The notes: generated by a model not told the origin, from the letters alone. Shown: positions 8,695-18,142, counted from the stretch's first letter. The stretch is DNA of 64,000 bases from an uncultured Armatimonadota bacterium (GCA_903899015.1 CAIUHP010000111.1:62001-126000); one strand, 5' to 3'. Numbers and translations are program-made.

Positions 8695-9999
8695 CTAGGG
8701 CACGCCAACAAGGCTCGGTACCGAATCAACCATGCTGTGTCCGTGCTCAATGTAGTATTCGAACTCATGGGGGAATACCCTCATCATCGCCATAATCGGC
8801 CAAGCAGCTGCGTCGCCAAGTGGGCAGAACGAGCGACCATCAATCTGTGAGGCAACTTGCTTCAAAAGATCGATATCACCCGGGCGTCCGTTACCCTTAC
8901 AGATGCGCTCAAGAATTTGGACCATCCACCGTGTACCTTCTCGGCATGGAGTGCACTTACCACAGCTTTCATTGGCATAGAACTGAGCCGTTCTCCAGGC
9001 AAGCTTTACGATATCGGTGTGCTCGTTAAAGAACATGCATCCGCCCGAGCCAACCATGGACTTGACCGCACCCATCTCTTCATAGCCGATAATCGCCACT
9101 TCCACGTCTTCGGGAGTGATGATCGGCATGGAACTTCCACCGGGAATACAAGCCTTGAGTTTTCCTCCTCGAACGCCTCCCGCAAGTTCAAGAAGCTCCT
9201 TAAGGGGTGTCCCAAACTCGATTTCATAGTTGCCCGGCTTGTTGACGTGGCCAGATACCGAAAATAGCTTGGTGCCACGCGAGTTCTTAGTTGAAGCACC
9301 TAGTGATGCAAACCACTCGGGGCCGTTATTCACAATGAATGGAATGTTGCAGTAGCTCTCGACGTTGTGAATAAGAGTGGGCTTCTCGAAAACACCGCTG
9401 ACTACCGGAAAGGGAGCGGACGGGAATTTAAGTCGAGGCATTCCTCGCTCACCCATCAAAGAACTCATCAGAGCCGTTTCTTCTCCGCATTCGTATGAGC
9501 CAGCGCCCATATGAATTTGAAGGTCAAAGTTAAATCCGGTTCCAAGGATGTTCTTTCCGAGCAAATTGTTGGCATACGCTTCGTCGATCGCTTTACGCAG
9601 TGCCTTGGCCCCATCCATGAACTCACCACGGATGTAGATGTAGCCGACGTCACCTTGAACGGTATAGCCACCCAGAGTCATTCCTTCGACCAGCAAGAAA
9701 GGACAATTCTCGAGAAGCTCTTTATCTTTAAAGGTTCCTGGTTCGCCTTCGTCTGCATTGCAGATGAGATAATGCTCGGTTTTCTTCTCTTTGGGCATGC
9801 CGCCCCATTTCAAGAATGCGGGTGCACCAGCACCGCCGCGACCTCTCAATCCTGCGATCTTGATCGAGTCAACGATCACAGATCGCTCCATCGTCAATGC
9901 CTTCTTTAACGCGGTATAACCACCCGTCGCTTGGTATCCCTCAAGGGTGCGAAATTTCGGGTCGTTAGTATGCTCTAAGAGCAGCTTGTACTCAGCCAT
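8695..9999 (-). CDS. nuoF: NADH-quinone oxidoreductase subunit F
   Basis: The FMN- and NADH-binding subunit of respiratory complex I (434 residues, family length). FMN/NADH-site GRGGAGAPAFLKWG starts near residue 53, and GAGSYECGEETALMSS is near 165. The N3 4Fe-4S cluster ligands are CGKCTPC near 350 and the later Cys in SFCPLGD. A longer frame opens at 10188, but its first 63 residues are unlike the family, so I take the ATG at 9999 (MAEYKLLLEH). It is separated from nuoE by 266 bp. Confidence 0.96.
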   Translation of the reverse strand: MAEYKLLLEHTNDPKFRTLEGYQATGGYTALKKALTMERSVIVDSIKIAGLRGRGGAGAPAFLKWGGMPKEKKTEHYLICNADEGEPGTFKDKELLENCPFLLVEGMTLGGYTVQGDVGYIYIRGEFMDGAKALRKAIDEAYANNLLGKNILGTGFNFDLQIHMGAGSYECGEETALMSSLMGERGMPRLKFPSAPFPVVSGVFEKPTLIHNVESYCNIPFIVNNGPEWFASLGASTKNSRGTKLFSVSGHVNKPGNYEIEFGTPLKELLELAGGVRGGKLKACIPGGSSMPIITPEDVEVAIIGYEEMGAVKSMVGSGGCMFFNEHTDIVKLAWRTAQFYANESCGKCTPCREGTRWMVQILERICKGNGRPGDIDLLKQVASQIDGRSFCPLGDAAAWPIMAMMRVFPHEFEYYIEHGHSMVDSVPSLVGVP

Positions 10000-10265
10000 G
10001 CTAGTTCGAAGTTTACTACGGCGAGAGGCCCGTACCGTCAAATTCGACCTGGCACCTTTCGGTTTTTTCGGCCAATCGCGAATATTGGAAAATTCCGAAG
10101 GACGTGAGCTTCCAAATTCGCAGGTAAAGCCCTTCCGAATTCTGTAGACCAGACATGGGCTGCCCCCCCCTTTTGCATGTGGGGACAAAGACGACCTACG
10201 AAGGTTAGGGCCTCAGATTGCAGAACCGGAACACAAACCATCTCCGGTCTTGTTAAAAGGTCGAA
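10000..10265. other. Intergenic gap between nuoE and nuoF
   Basis: About 266 bp without a convincing gene. It holds a run of eight C on the plus strand (10163-10170; eight G in the transcribed direction). The remaining sequence shows no strong hairpin or promoter that I would defend. The gap is unusually long for two complex I genes. Confidence 0.5.
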
Positions 10266-10880
10266 CTATACTTCGCCAGCTCGGAGTTGCACTTGCACGA
10301 TGTCGTTGGCGTACTGAACAACCGTGGACTCTTCGCTGTTGCGAAGTTCCTCCAGCAAAGCATCTAGTTGGGCTTCGGTTACCGGTCCGTAATATTTGCT
10401 TCCAACCTGTACCGCAGGAGCCTTGTCGCAAGTGTTCAGGCATTCGACTTCTTCTAGCGTGAACATTCCGTCAGCGGTTGTTTCACCGTGCCGAATTCCA
10501 AGCTTCGTGACCAAGTAGTCGCGCAAGTTCCAAGCGCCATTCACGTGGCAGCACAGACATGTACAAACTTCAATTTTGTGCTTGCCGGGAGCGTGCACCG
10601 AGTTGTAAAGCGAGTAGAACGTAGCGACACCTTGGACTTCTGCGAAGCTTCGCTCAAGTCGGTAGGCAACTTCCGCAATCGCATCGCCGCTCAAATATCC
10701 GCCGTACTCACGCTGCGCGAGCCAAAGTCCCGGAAGAATGCAAGCTTTCTTATTGGGATAGTGGCTGATGAGCGCTTCAATTTCCTTGACGCCTTGCTCA
10801 GAGAAATTCAGCTTCACATCTTCTGGTCGAAGTTGTTTAGGTCGCTGATTTGGGTTACCAAGTTGGATGAGTTCGCTCAT
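10266..10880 (-). CDS. nuoE: NADH-quinone oxidoreductase subunit E
   Basis: The 24-kDa-type subunit of complex I carrying the N1a 2Fe-2S cluster, 204 residues. Cluster ligands are visible as CTCLCCHVNGA (near residue 105) and ECLNTCDKAP (near 148), the thioredoxin-like ferredoxin pattern. The N-terminal helical part (residues 25-90) includes YPNKKACILPGLWLAQ and VATFYSLY, both typical. The start is 14 bp after the nuoD stop, consistent with co-transcription. Confidence 0.95.
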   Translation of the reverse strand: MSELIQLGNPNQRPKQLRPEDVKLNFSEQGVKEIEALISHYPNKKACILPGLWLAQREYGGYLSGDAIAEVAYRLERSFAEVQGVATFYSLYNSVHAPGKHKIEVCTCLCCHVNGAWNLRDYLVTKLGIRHGETTADGMFTLEEVECLNTCDKAPAVQVGSKYYGPVTEAQLDALLEELRNSEESTVVQYANDIVQVQLRAGEV

Positions 10881-10894
10881 GCTGTTTCGTTTGC

Positions 10895-12112
10895 CTAGCG
10901 GTCGATCTCTCCGAGAACGATATCGATCGAACCAATGATTGCAACTACGTCTGCGATTAGACGACCGACTGCAAGAACCTCGAGTGACTTGAGGTTCATA
11001 AAACTACTGGGACGCTCGTGCCACCGATAAGGCTTGTTCGTTCCATCGCTAATGATGTAGAACCCAAGCTCGCCTTTCGAACCTTCGATGGACGCATATG
11101 CCTCGCCAACCGGGGGACGGTAGCCTTCGGTGTAAAGCTTAAAGTGATGGATAAGCGACTCCATCGAAGTATCCAACTCTTCACGAGGTGGAGGAGCGAT
11201 CTTTCGATCAGACGTGCGCCAAGCACCTCCCGGTAGACCATCGATCGCTTGCTGCATGATCTTACAGCTTTCCTTCATTTCGGCAATTCGAACGAGGAAT
11301 CGATCGTAAACGTCTCCGCGTTTACCAACGGGAATAGCAAATTTAAAGTCTTCGTAGCTACTGTAAGGATTGCTCTTGCGAAGATCCCACGCAACTCCGC
11401 TTGCTCGAGCAATCGGACCGCTGCATCCCAGGTTGAGTGCCTGCTCGCCAGAAAGAACTCCTACGTCAAAAGTGCGCTCTTTCCAAATTGGATTCTCGAC
11501 GAGCAATCCTTCTACGACAGCGAGTTCCGAAAGGAATCCACCCAGGAAACTGCGAAGTCTCTGCTCAAAGCCATCGGGCATATCGCCTCTTAGACCACCG
11601 GGGATAATCCAGCTAGGCATCATACGAACACCGGAGAACATTTCGAACAAGTCGAGAATCAACTCACGTTGCTGCCAGACATAGAAGAACGGCGTCATCG
11701 CGCCGAGATCCAGAGCATGGGTTCCGAGCCAAACCAGGTGAGATGCGACTCGACTCAGTTCAGCAAGGATAACTCGGAGATATTGAGCTCGCTTCGGTAC
11801 TTCGCAATCTAAAAGCTTTTCGACCGCGAGTGCGTGCGCTAAATTGTTGCCGTTTGCATTCAGATAGTCCATGCGGTCCGTCATGACCACGCACTTCTGA
11901 TACATCTGGTACTCGGCCTCTTTCTCCATTCCCGTGTGGAGATAGCCGATGACGCACTTGCACTTAACAATGACCTCGCCTTCAAGTTCGCAAATGACGC
12001 GAAGGACACCGTGGGTCGATGGGTGCTGGGGCCCCAAGTTGACGACCATCGTATTCTCGCCGATCTTTTGGAAGACCGTTTCGGTCGATGGCATGAAGGT
12101 TTGAGAAGACAT
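10895..12112 (-). CDS. nuoD: NADH-quinone oxidoreductase subunit D
   Basis: The 49-kDa subunit that lines the quinone site of complex I, 405 residues. It carries VVNLGPQHPSTHGVLR near residue 23, the conserved GYLHTGMEK near 55, DRMDYLNANGNNLA near 78, and the C-terminal IIGSIDIVLGEIDR. It heads the D-E-F order here. The upstream neighbour is a GNAT gene rather than nuoC, so the operon is split. Confidence 0.97.
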   Translation of the reverse strand: MSSQTFMPSTETVFQKIGENTMVVNLGPQHPSTHGVLRVICELEGEVIVKCKCVIGYLHTGMEKEAEYQMYQKCVVMTDRMDYLNANGNNLAHALAVEKLLDCEVPKRAQYLRVILAELSRVASHLVWLGTHALDLGAMTPFFYVWQQRELILDLFEMFSGVRMMPSWIIPGGLRGDMPDGFEQRLRSFLGGFLSELAVVEGLLVENPIWKERTFDVGVLSGEQALNLGCSGPIARASGVAWDLRKSNPYSSYEDFKFAIPVGKRGDVYDRFLVRIAEMKESCKIMQQAIDGLPGGAWRTSDRKIAPPPREELDTSMESLIHHFKLYTEGYRPPVGEAYASIEGSKGELGFYIISDGTNKPYRWHERPSSFMNLKSLEVLAVGRLIADVVAIIGSIDIVLGEIDR

Positions 12113-12237
12113 GTTTATTCAATTCTCGCGAGTCAGCAGGCCCGGTGACTTGGATTCTACCAGCGAGAACCTTCAGAAGGACACAGGATTCGAGGCGATC
12201 TCACTCACTTGCCGTCAAACCTAGAAAAAGTCGAGTG

Positions 12238-13068
12238 TTAGTGATCGGCGGCAAAGCGTTCTAACATCACTTGCGCCAACGACGATGTCTCAAATCCGAC
12301 TGAGTTGAGAAGTCCGCCAAAGATAGGCTCCGGAAAGTACACCGGAATCTTAATGGTCCGGCCGGGATATTCATCTGCCAACCCAGCTAACAAGCCAACT
12401 AGTTTAACGTCATCCTGCTCACCCGTAATTGCAAGACTGCGACACAGTAAGGCGTCATCCCCCATTGGAGAAATGGCGGCTGACATTCCGTGATATGAAA
12501 CGGCAAAACTTGGCAAGGCAAGTTGCGCGACCGTCGCGTGATTCATTTCCCAAGTGAGCCCATCGTCCCCACGAGATTGAAGCATGGTCGCCATTTCTCC
12601 AAAGGAGATTTGCTCAAGTGCATTCGCTTTGCCAGTTTGATCGAGAACTTTCGAATAACCACACAGGCGGCATACCCACTCAAACCCCAACGACTCGTAA
12701 AAGGAGATCGCTCGCGTATTGTGTTCAATGGCTTCTAGCACCATTTTCGATTCTCCCCTTGCTTCAGAGTCTTCAATGGCCTTTTCAAGGATCCGATGCC
12801 CTAGTCCCTGACCTCGATGTGCCTTTGCAACTGCCATCGCCCCAACACGCGAAACATCCCCTCGACGACCAAGCAGGAGCACTCCCACGATTTCACCCTG
12901 ATCTATCGCCAGTATCGAGTTCAGTAGGTCAACCGAATACATGCGAAGCATGCCGGCCAAAGCTTGCTCGGAGATTTCCATCGGAATCACGTAATCTTCA
13001 AAACAGTGGTTCATGCCCTGAGCCAGAGACTTGGGAGAGAAATCGAGAGCGTGGGTAAGTTCAACCAT
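12238..13068 (-). CDS. GNAT-family N-acetyltransferase
   Basis: 276 residues. The first half is a GNAT domain with the acetyl-CoA pyrophosphate-binding motif in VAKAHRGQGLGHRIL (near residue 85) and a typical C-terminal signature NTRAISFYESLGFEW (near 122). The second half (about residues 150-276) may be a second, degenerate GNAT fold (SFAVSYHGMSAAISP, IPVYFPEPIFGGLL). It lies upstream of nuoD on the same strand with a 125-bp gap; no functional link is evident. The substrate is unknown. Confidence 0.83.
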   Translation of the reverse strand: MVELTHALDFSPKSLAQGMNHCFEDYVIPMEISEQALAGMLRMYSVDLLNSILAIDQGEIVGVLLLGRRGDVSRVGAMAVAKAHRGQGLGHRILEKAIEDSEARGESKMVLEAIEHNTRAISFYESLGFEWVCRLCGYSKVLDQTGKANALEQISFGEMATMLQSRGDDGLTWEMNHATVAQLALPSFAVSYHGMSAAISPMGDDALLCRSLAITGEQDDVKLVGLLAGLADEYPGRTIKIPVYFPEPIFGGLLNSVGFETSSLAQVMLERFAADH

Positions 13069-13407
13069 GGCAAGTAGGTTCAGATTAAGCTATTTGGCTC
13101 TAAACCGAGTAAGAGAACAATCGGCGGCAAGGTTCGCCTAACCAAACGTATCCGTTTCGCCTCGATAATGGTTCCCTGGCTGTCGAAACTACTTGGAATT
13201 TGGGAAATAGGGCACCTATTTGAACCGAATACTCCGATCAACAGGTCGTTAAGTTAATCGATCTTTAACATTTCTCGAACGGCAATACAATGGAGATTGC
13301 GGTCACGAACGACGGAGTGAGTAGATCGAGTTCTATCTGAGAATTCATCTTAGATAGCTGGGGACAGTTTCGATCGTTTGCGTAGCCCGATGGAGGGTTC
13401 CGACCAC
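13069..13407 (+). promoter_or_regulatory. Long leader of the prepilin gene with a hairpin at 13333-13357
   Basis: A 339-bp gap between divergent genes. CTATCTGAGA (13333-13342) pairs with TCTTAGATAG (13348-13357) with one G-T wobble and a five-base loop, about 50 nt before the prepilin ATG. A weaker repeat GTTAA...TTAAC lies near 13250-13271. A GGAGGG ribosome site is at 13392-13397. I see no recognised riboswitch. Confidence 0.45.
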
Positions 13408-14247
13408 ATGAGAAAATCGTTAGCCTTTACTTTAATTGAACTTTTAGTCGTTATTGCGATCATCGCCATCTTGGCAGCTATTCTCTTCCCTGTCTTCGCC
13501 CAAGCCAAACTGGCCGCGAAAAAAGCATCTGACCTTTCGAATCTCAAACAGATTGGTTTGGCAACGATGATGTACACCAATGATTCGGACGGGACCTATG
13601 CTATGTGTGTTTATGACACTCAAACATCGGCTCTAACTCCCGGTTCGTTTCATGTTGTGTCCACCGTTTATGACGTGACAATGCCGTACATGAAGAACAC
13701 GGGCATCATGCAGTCGCCCGTCAACAGCCCGGGAATTGACTTCGCAGGTGCTTATCCGGACCCGTCTGTTTTGAGTCGTGTCGGCTTGCGAGGCCAAGGC
13801 AACTTCAAATACGCATCCTACGCGCCAAATTTTGCGTTGTTTGAAGACCCCGCCCTGCAACTTGGAGTTGTGGGTCAGGTCATCGCTCCAACCGTCAATG
13901 AGTCGTCGCTTACACAGGTGACCAATACCGTTGCGTTCTACACCGGGCGTTACGTAACGATGACCGACATTGTCCCTCCTCGTTACTCTGCTTTTTGCAA
14001 AGCTTATTGGCCCGCTGGCCCCACCGAATTGTTCGGAACAAACAACTTTCCAGGCGACGACGCTTCCATGAATGGAGTGAACGTTGCATGGGCGGATGGG
14101 CACGGCAAGTTCGTTGCTTGGAACGGAAACATTCCCGTGACATCAACTTATGGATGTGAGGGTGCCGCTGCTCCCTGCGCTACCTATCACATGCCTTGCG
14201 ACTTTTCGGGCCTGCCGGATGCTAGCGGAAGCACCTGGGGACAGTAG
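13408..14247 (+). CDS. Type IV pilin-like / DUF1559 prepilin protein
   Basis: 279 residues. After a short basic leader [11 protein letters not shown] comes the prepilin cleavage and methylation site with Glu at +5, then a hydrophobic helix ([19 protein letters not shown]). The [21 protein letters not shown] segment and the H-x-box-like [11 protein letters not shown] near residue 225 are hallmarks of the DUF1559 family of Planctomycetes and Armatimonadota. A prepilin peptidase would process it for export to a pseudopilus or the surface. I choose the ATG at 13408 over an upstream frame at 13378, because GGAGGG lies ten bases before it. Confidence 0.92.
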   Translation: MRKSLAFTLIELLVVIAIIAILAAILFPVFAQAKLAAKKASDLSNLKQIGLATMMYTNDSDGTYAMCVYDTQTSALTPGSFHVVSTVYDVTMPYMKNTGIMQSPVNSPGIDFAGAYPDPSVLSRVGLRGQGNFKYASYAPNFALFEDPALQLGVVGQVIAPTVNESSLTQVTNTVAFYTGRYVTMTDIVPPRYSAFCKAYWPAGPTELFGTNNFPGDDASMNGVNVAWADGHGKFVAWNGNIPVTSTYGCEGAAAPCATYHMPCDFSGLPDASGSTWGQ

Positions 14248-14335
14248 CGAGATTTAAGTTCGTTGCGGGCTGGCTGCCACGCAACGAGCTTGTTTCGTTG
14301 ACCGCTCCTCAAACTCGGTAAAGTGGTCAACATCA

Positions 14336-16423
14336 ATGGCGATAGATGCTCGACCTCGACTCTGGTTCAATTTGGCGCTCGGTTTATTTCTTTGCGCTTC
14401 GGCAAGAGCTTCTGATATGAAGGCGCAAGAAGTATTTCCAGGAGTATGGAAAGTTCGCTTTGGATCGCCAGAGAAGCTCACTCCTCTCACTTTTCGGTCA
14501 GCCCAACCACGAGAAATGGGCCTCAACGCGAAAGCCAGCGCGCCACAGTTACCTTTCAAACTAAAAGACATTCATTTCCAAAAATCGGCTCGTGGATGCT
14601 CGGTGGAAGTACCCATGGGCCACGACGAGAAGGTTTATGGGCTCGGACTAAGCACGAGCAATTTTGAACTTTCGGGACATCAAGCCTGGGTGGTGCCATC
14701 GGACCATCCCGAAGAGGATTCGAACGAGTCGCATGCTCCTGAACCGTTCTATGTTTCATCGGCAGGTTACGGAATCTACGTTGACACGGCTCGGTATGCA
14801 CTCTTTTCGATCGGTAATCAGTACAAGCAAGGCAAAGACCATCCACGAACCATCCATGCCGATATCCCATCCGTAAAGGGAGTCGACGTTTACGTCTTCG
14901 CGGGACCGACAGCGCTAGATGCCGTTCAACGTTATAACCTGTTCTCAGGCGGTGGTGCGGTTCCTCCGATGTGGGGATTGGGAATCGCCTATCGTGGCAA
15001 AGGAGATTTCAGCGCCAAAAATGCAATCGATCTAGCGAAGACCTTCCGCGACGACAACATGCCTTGCGATATATTTGGGATCGAACCAGGTTGGCAAACC
15101 CAAACATACTCTTGTTCTTTCCTTTGGAACAAAGCTCGGTTTCCAGACCCTCAAAGCTTTATCGATCAAATGCATTCGATGGGCTATCGGATGAGTTTCT
15201 GGGAGCATCCGTTTACCCATCCCAGTTCGCCTATCCATGAAGCTCTCGCCCCCTTTTCAGGGAGCCATCTCGTTTGGAATGGCTTGGTACCTGACTTCGC
15301 CACTCCCCAAGCTCGCAAGATCTTCTTGGGCCAGCAGAACGAATCCCTATTTTCTAAAGGCGTCGATTCACTCAAGATCGACGAGGTTGACAGCCAGCCA
15401 TTCAAGTCCGATCGTTGGTCCTTCCCAGATTCCGCCGCTTTCCCATCTGGCTTAGATGGGGAGCAAATGCACTCGTTGTTCGGTGAGCTGAGTCAACAAA
15501 CGATGTGGCAGCCATACCGAGAAAAGAATCTGCGGACATGGGGACTCGTGCGAAACTCGCATGCATTAGCCGCTCCGCTTCCCTATTCGATCTACTCCGA
15601 TACTTACGATCACCGCTGCTTCGTTCGTGGTCTCGCAAAGTCTGGGTTTGGTGGCCACCTTTGGACCCCGGAAGTACGCGATGCCAAGACAGTTGAAGAC
15701 CTGATCCGCAGGGTCCAAACCGTCATCTTTTCGCCTTACGCCATGGTGAATTGTTGGTATATGAAACTGCCACCTTGGCAGCAGATCGACGCCGACAAGG
15801 CGAGTAGAGATGAAATCATGCCGGAATCGGCCGAAGCAACTCGGTTGGTGAGATCCATGTTTCAACTTCGCATGAGCCTGATTCCCTACCTGTATTCGGC
15901 CTTCAATAAATACAATCGGCTCGGCACTCCAACCGTCCGGGCGATGGTCCTCGACTATCCTAACGACCCTGAATTGGCCTCAGTCGACGACCAATTCATG
16001 TTTGGCTCGTCGATGATGGTTGCTCCAATGTTTGCCGGTCAATCGAAGCGGTCGGTTACGTTTCCAAAGGGTGATTGGTACGACTTCTTCACTCATGAGA
16101 AAATCAAAGGTGGTCGAAAAATCGAGATCACCAAGAAACTCGATCAACTCCCCCTGTATGTTAAATCGGGAACGATCTTACCGTTAGCATCCCCAGTAGG
16201 TCACGTTGCTCAGGGCACCCAGTTCGAGCTTTCCGTCGTTGCTTTCGGCGAGAATCCCCGGGATTTTACGCTTTACGAAGACGACGGGGAGACTTACAAC
16301 TTCGAAAAAGGTGAACAGAACCAAGTCACTCTTTCCATTAAAAACGGTGAAGGTTCAATCAAGCGCTCAGGCTCATTCAAAGCCGTTCGCTATTCGATCA
16401 AGAACTGGACCCTCGTTCCGTAG
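14336..16423 (+). CDS. Secreted glycoside hydrolase family 31 enzyme
   Basis: 695 residues with an N-terminal signal peptide (LWFNLALGLFLCASARAS). The N-terminal beta domain carries GHDEKVYGLGLSTSNFEL, typical of GH31. The barrel has VPPMWGLGIAYRGKG (near 208), the predicted nucleophile in SLKIDEVDS (near 348), and conserved RLVRSMFQLRMSLIPYLYS (near 505). The C-terminal beta domains include FGSSMMVAPMF and LYEDDGETYNFE. GH31 covers alpha-glucosidases and alpha-xylosidases; specificity cannot be settled here. No Shine-Dalgarno is clear, so the start is by signal-peptide fit. Confidence 0.93.
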   Translation: MAIDARPRLWFNLALGLFLCASARASDMKAQEVFPGVWKVRFGSPEKLTPLTFRSAQPREMGLNAKASAPQLPFKLKDIHFQKSARGCSVEVPMGHDEKVYGLGLSTSNFELSGHQAWVVPSDHPEEDSNESHAPEPFYVSSAGYGIYVDTARYALFSIGNQYKQGKDHPRTIHADIPSVKGVDVYVFAGPTALDAVQRYNLFSGGGAVPPMWGLGIAYRGKGDFSAKNAIDLAKTFRDDNMPCDIFGIEPGWQTQTYSCSFLWNKARFPDPQSFIDQMHSMGYRMSFWEHPFTHPSSPIHEALAPFSGSHLVWNGLVPDFATPQARKIFLGQQNESLFSKGVDSLKIDEVDSQPFKSDRWSFPDSAAFPSGLDGEQMHSLFGELSQQTMWQPYREKNLRTWGLVRNSHALAAPLPYSIYSDTYDHRCFVRGLAKSGFGGHLWTPEVRDAKTVEDLIRRVQTVIFSPYAMVNCWYMKLPPWQQIDADKASRDEIMPESAEATRLVRSMFQLRMSLIPYLYSAFNKYNRLGTPTVRAMVLDYPNDPELASVDDQFMFGSSMMVAPMFAGQSKRSVTFPKGDWYDFFTHEKIKGGRKIEITKKLDQLPLYVKSGTILPLASPVGHVAQGTQFELSVVAFGENPRDFTLYEDDGETYNFEKGEQNQVTLSIKNGEGSIKRSGSFKAVRYSIKNWTLVP

Positions 16424-16429
16424 ATCGAG

Positions 16430-16480
16430 TATCACCAAAACAATCCCACTCCTTCTCTGCGCGGGCTTGTTTTGGTGATA
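16430..16480. terminator. Strong bidirectional terminator
   Basis: TATCACCAAAACAA (16430-16443) and TTGTTTTGGTGATA (16467-16480) form a perfect 14-bp stem, with further CCC/GGG pairing in the loop. It sits between the convergent GH31 gene and the Gly/Pro-rich gene and can act in both directions. Confidence 0.85.
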
Positions 16481-16501
16481 GGTTAAGTGTTCTCCGTCGG
16501 A

Positions 16502-16975
16502 TTACTTTGGCGACGGAGTATCGCCACCACCAACGGGAGGTGGCACCAATCGACCGCCAGGTTGAGGCTGTCCTGGCATGGCTGGCCTGTTGCCGCCACC
16601 AAAGCCTCCCCCGCCAAAACCACCCATCGGAGGCAAGGTCACTTGGCCATGAATTTTCATGTCTTTCTTGCCGATCTTGAAAATAGTGCTTCCCCGGGTG
16701 ACATAGAGTGAGTCGCTGTCTTGAACGACCTGGTCAATCTTGGGCATCCCCATCCCAAAGCCTTGCATCGGCATCATTTGCCCCATATCCATTTGCATGC
16801 CAGGCTGACCGGGTTGGTTTGGCATCGGGGGAAATCCAGGACGTTGTTGGCCACCTCCAAATCCGCCTGCTGGCGGAGGAGGTTCTTGAGCATGAGCCTT
16901 TTGAGTAAGTACAAGTGGCAAGGTGATCAAAGTAGCGACCGAAAATCCTAAAGCAATCTTGAAGATGCGATTCAT
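16502..16975 (-). CDS. Secreted Gly/Pro/Met-rich protein
   Basis: About 157 residues from the ATG at 16975, which has GGAGGA upstream (better spaced than the ATG at 17011). Signal peptide: FKIALGFSVATLITLPLVL, cut near AHA. After that come low-complexity Pro/Gly/Gln/Met stretches (GGFGGGQQRP, MQMDMGQMMPMQ, GGFGGGGFGGG). A short ordered core, SDSLYVTRGSTIFKIGKKD, may be a beta-strand pair. I do not recognise it; such proteins occur in Armatimonadota and Planctomycetes. It is divergent from the GH130-like gene. Confidence 0.7.
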   Translation of the reverse strand: MNRIFKIALGFSVATLITLPLVLTQKAHAQEPPPPAGGFGGGQQRPGFPPMPNQPGQPGMQMDMGQMMPMQGFGMGMPKIDQVVQDSDSLYVTRGSTIFKIGKKDMKIHGQVTLPPMGGFGGGGFGGGNRPAMPGQPQPGGRLVPPPVGGGDTPSPK

Positions 16976-17092
16976 CATTTCCTCCATCGGAACGAACGGA
17001 TCCGATTTCAATTAACTTCTGTATTGTGCAACGGTCGCACGATTAGTGAGAAGTTTATTAGGGCATTCTTGCGGATATGCTTATGGATACAG

Positions 17093-18142
17093 ATGCTCCA
17101 TTTCGCATTGCTTCTTGCGCCCACCTGGACGATAGGACCGTTCTCAAGAACTCAAATTATCAATCCCATTCTTGGTCCAAACCCGAAGGCTATCTTCAGA
17201 TGCCCGATGCATAAATCGGTAGTGAATTGGGAGCACGACCATGCATTCAATCCCGCCGCGATCGAAAGGAATGGCGTCGTTGTCGTCCTCTATCGTGCCG
17301 AAGACAACAACGGTTCGGGCATTGGAGGCCATACGTCGCGAATTGGATATTCGGACAGCCTTGATGGCATTCATTTCGCCAAGAAGAAGGAACCCGTTCT
17401 CTATCCGGCGGTCGACAAAGCAAAACGGTATGAATGGCCTGGCGGATGTGAAGATCCGAGAATCGTTCGGCGATCGGACGGCGTCTATGTTTTGACGTAT
17501 ACAGCATGGGATCGGAAGACGGCGCGCCTGAGCGTCGCTACTTCGAAAGACCTCACGCATTGGACGAAGTTTGGTCCCGCGTTCTCAAATACAAAGTTTG
17601 TGGACACATGGTCCAAATCAGGATCGATCGTTACCCGAATCGATCACGAAAAATTGGTTGCTACAAAGATTGATGGTAGCTACTGGATGTATTGGGGCGA
17701 AGGCACCCTTCGCTTAGCTAAATCGAAAGATTTGATCCATTGGAATCCGGTTACTAATTCGGCAGGCGAATTAGTAGGAGCCCTCACCACTCGTCAAGGA
17801 AAATTTGACAGCGAGCTTGTCGAACCAGGCCCTCCCGCCATCCTAACCAAGGCCGGAATTGTGCTGATCTATAACGGGAAGAATGCTTCGAAGGATGGCG
17901 ATCCCACTCTTGGTCCGGGTGCCTATGCGGCTGGTCAGGTGCTCTTTGATCCTCACCATCCCGATCAAGTCAAGGATCGAACTCCGACTTACTTCATCAA
18001 ACCAGAGTTACCATCGGAGATGACAGGTCAATACAAAGCGGGAACCGTGTTCACCGAAGGGCTCGCTCGATTCAAAGGCAAGTGGTATCTCTACTACGGT
18101 TCTGCTGATTCCACGATCGGAGTGACCGTCTCCGCCAAATGA
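17093..18142 (+). CDS. GH130-like glycoside phosphorylase/hydrolase
   Basis: About 349 residues from the ATG at 17093; an alternative TTG start lies at 17024. A hydrophobic N-terminus (MLHFALLLAPTW) may be a signal peptide or membrane anchor. The five-bladed propeller motifs of GH130 are visible: FNPAAI, VVLYRAED, IGYSDSLDGIHF, and GGCEDPRI near residue 130, the last holding the catalytic acid and partner residues. The C-terminus carries LARFKGKWYLYYGSAD. GH130 enzymes act on beta-mannosides. Specificity is unproven. Confidence 0.84.
   Translation: MLHFALLLAPTWTIGPFSRTQIINPILGPNPKAIFRCPMHKSVVNWEHDHAFNPAAIERNGVVVVLYRAEDNNGSGIGGHTSRIGYSDSLDGIHFAKKKEPVLYPAVDKAKRYEWPGGCEDPRIVRRSDGVYVLTYTAWDRKTARLSVATSKDLTHWTKFGPAFSNTKFVDTWSKSGSIVTRIDHEKLVATKIDGSYWMYWGEGTLRLAKSKDLIHWNPVTNSAGELVGALTTRQGKFDSELVEPGPPAILTKAGIVLIYNGKNASKDGDPTLGPGAYAAGQVLFDPHHPDQVKDRTPTYFIKPELPSEMTGQYKAGTVFTEGLARFKGKWYLYYGSADSTIGVTVSAK

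Noticed and set aside
9999-10188. N-terminal extension of NuoF starting at 10188
   Set aside because: The added 63 residues do not resemble the family and cross a G-run; ATG at 9999 gives the known N-terminus.
13333-13407. Second GEMM-type riboswitch before the prepilin gene
   Set aside because: The hairpin lacks the GNRA loop and the ACGCAAAGCC core.
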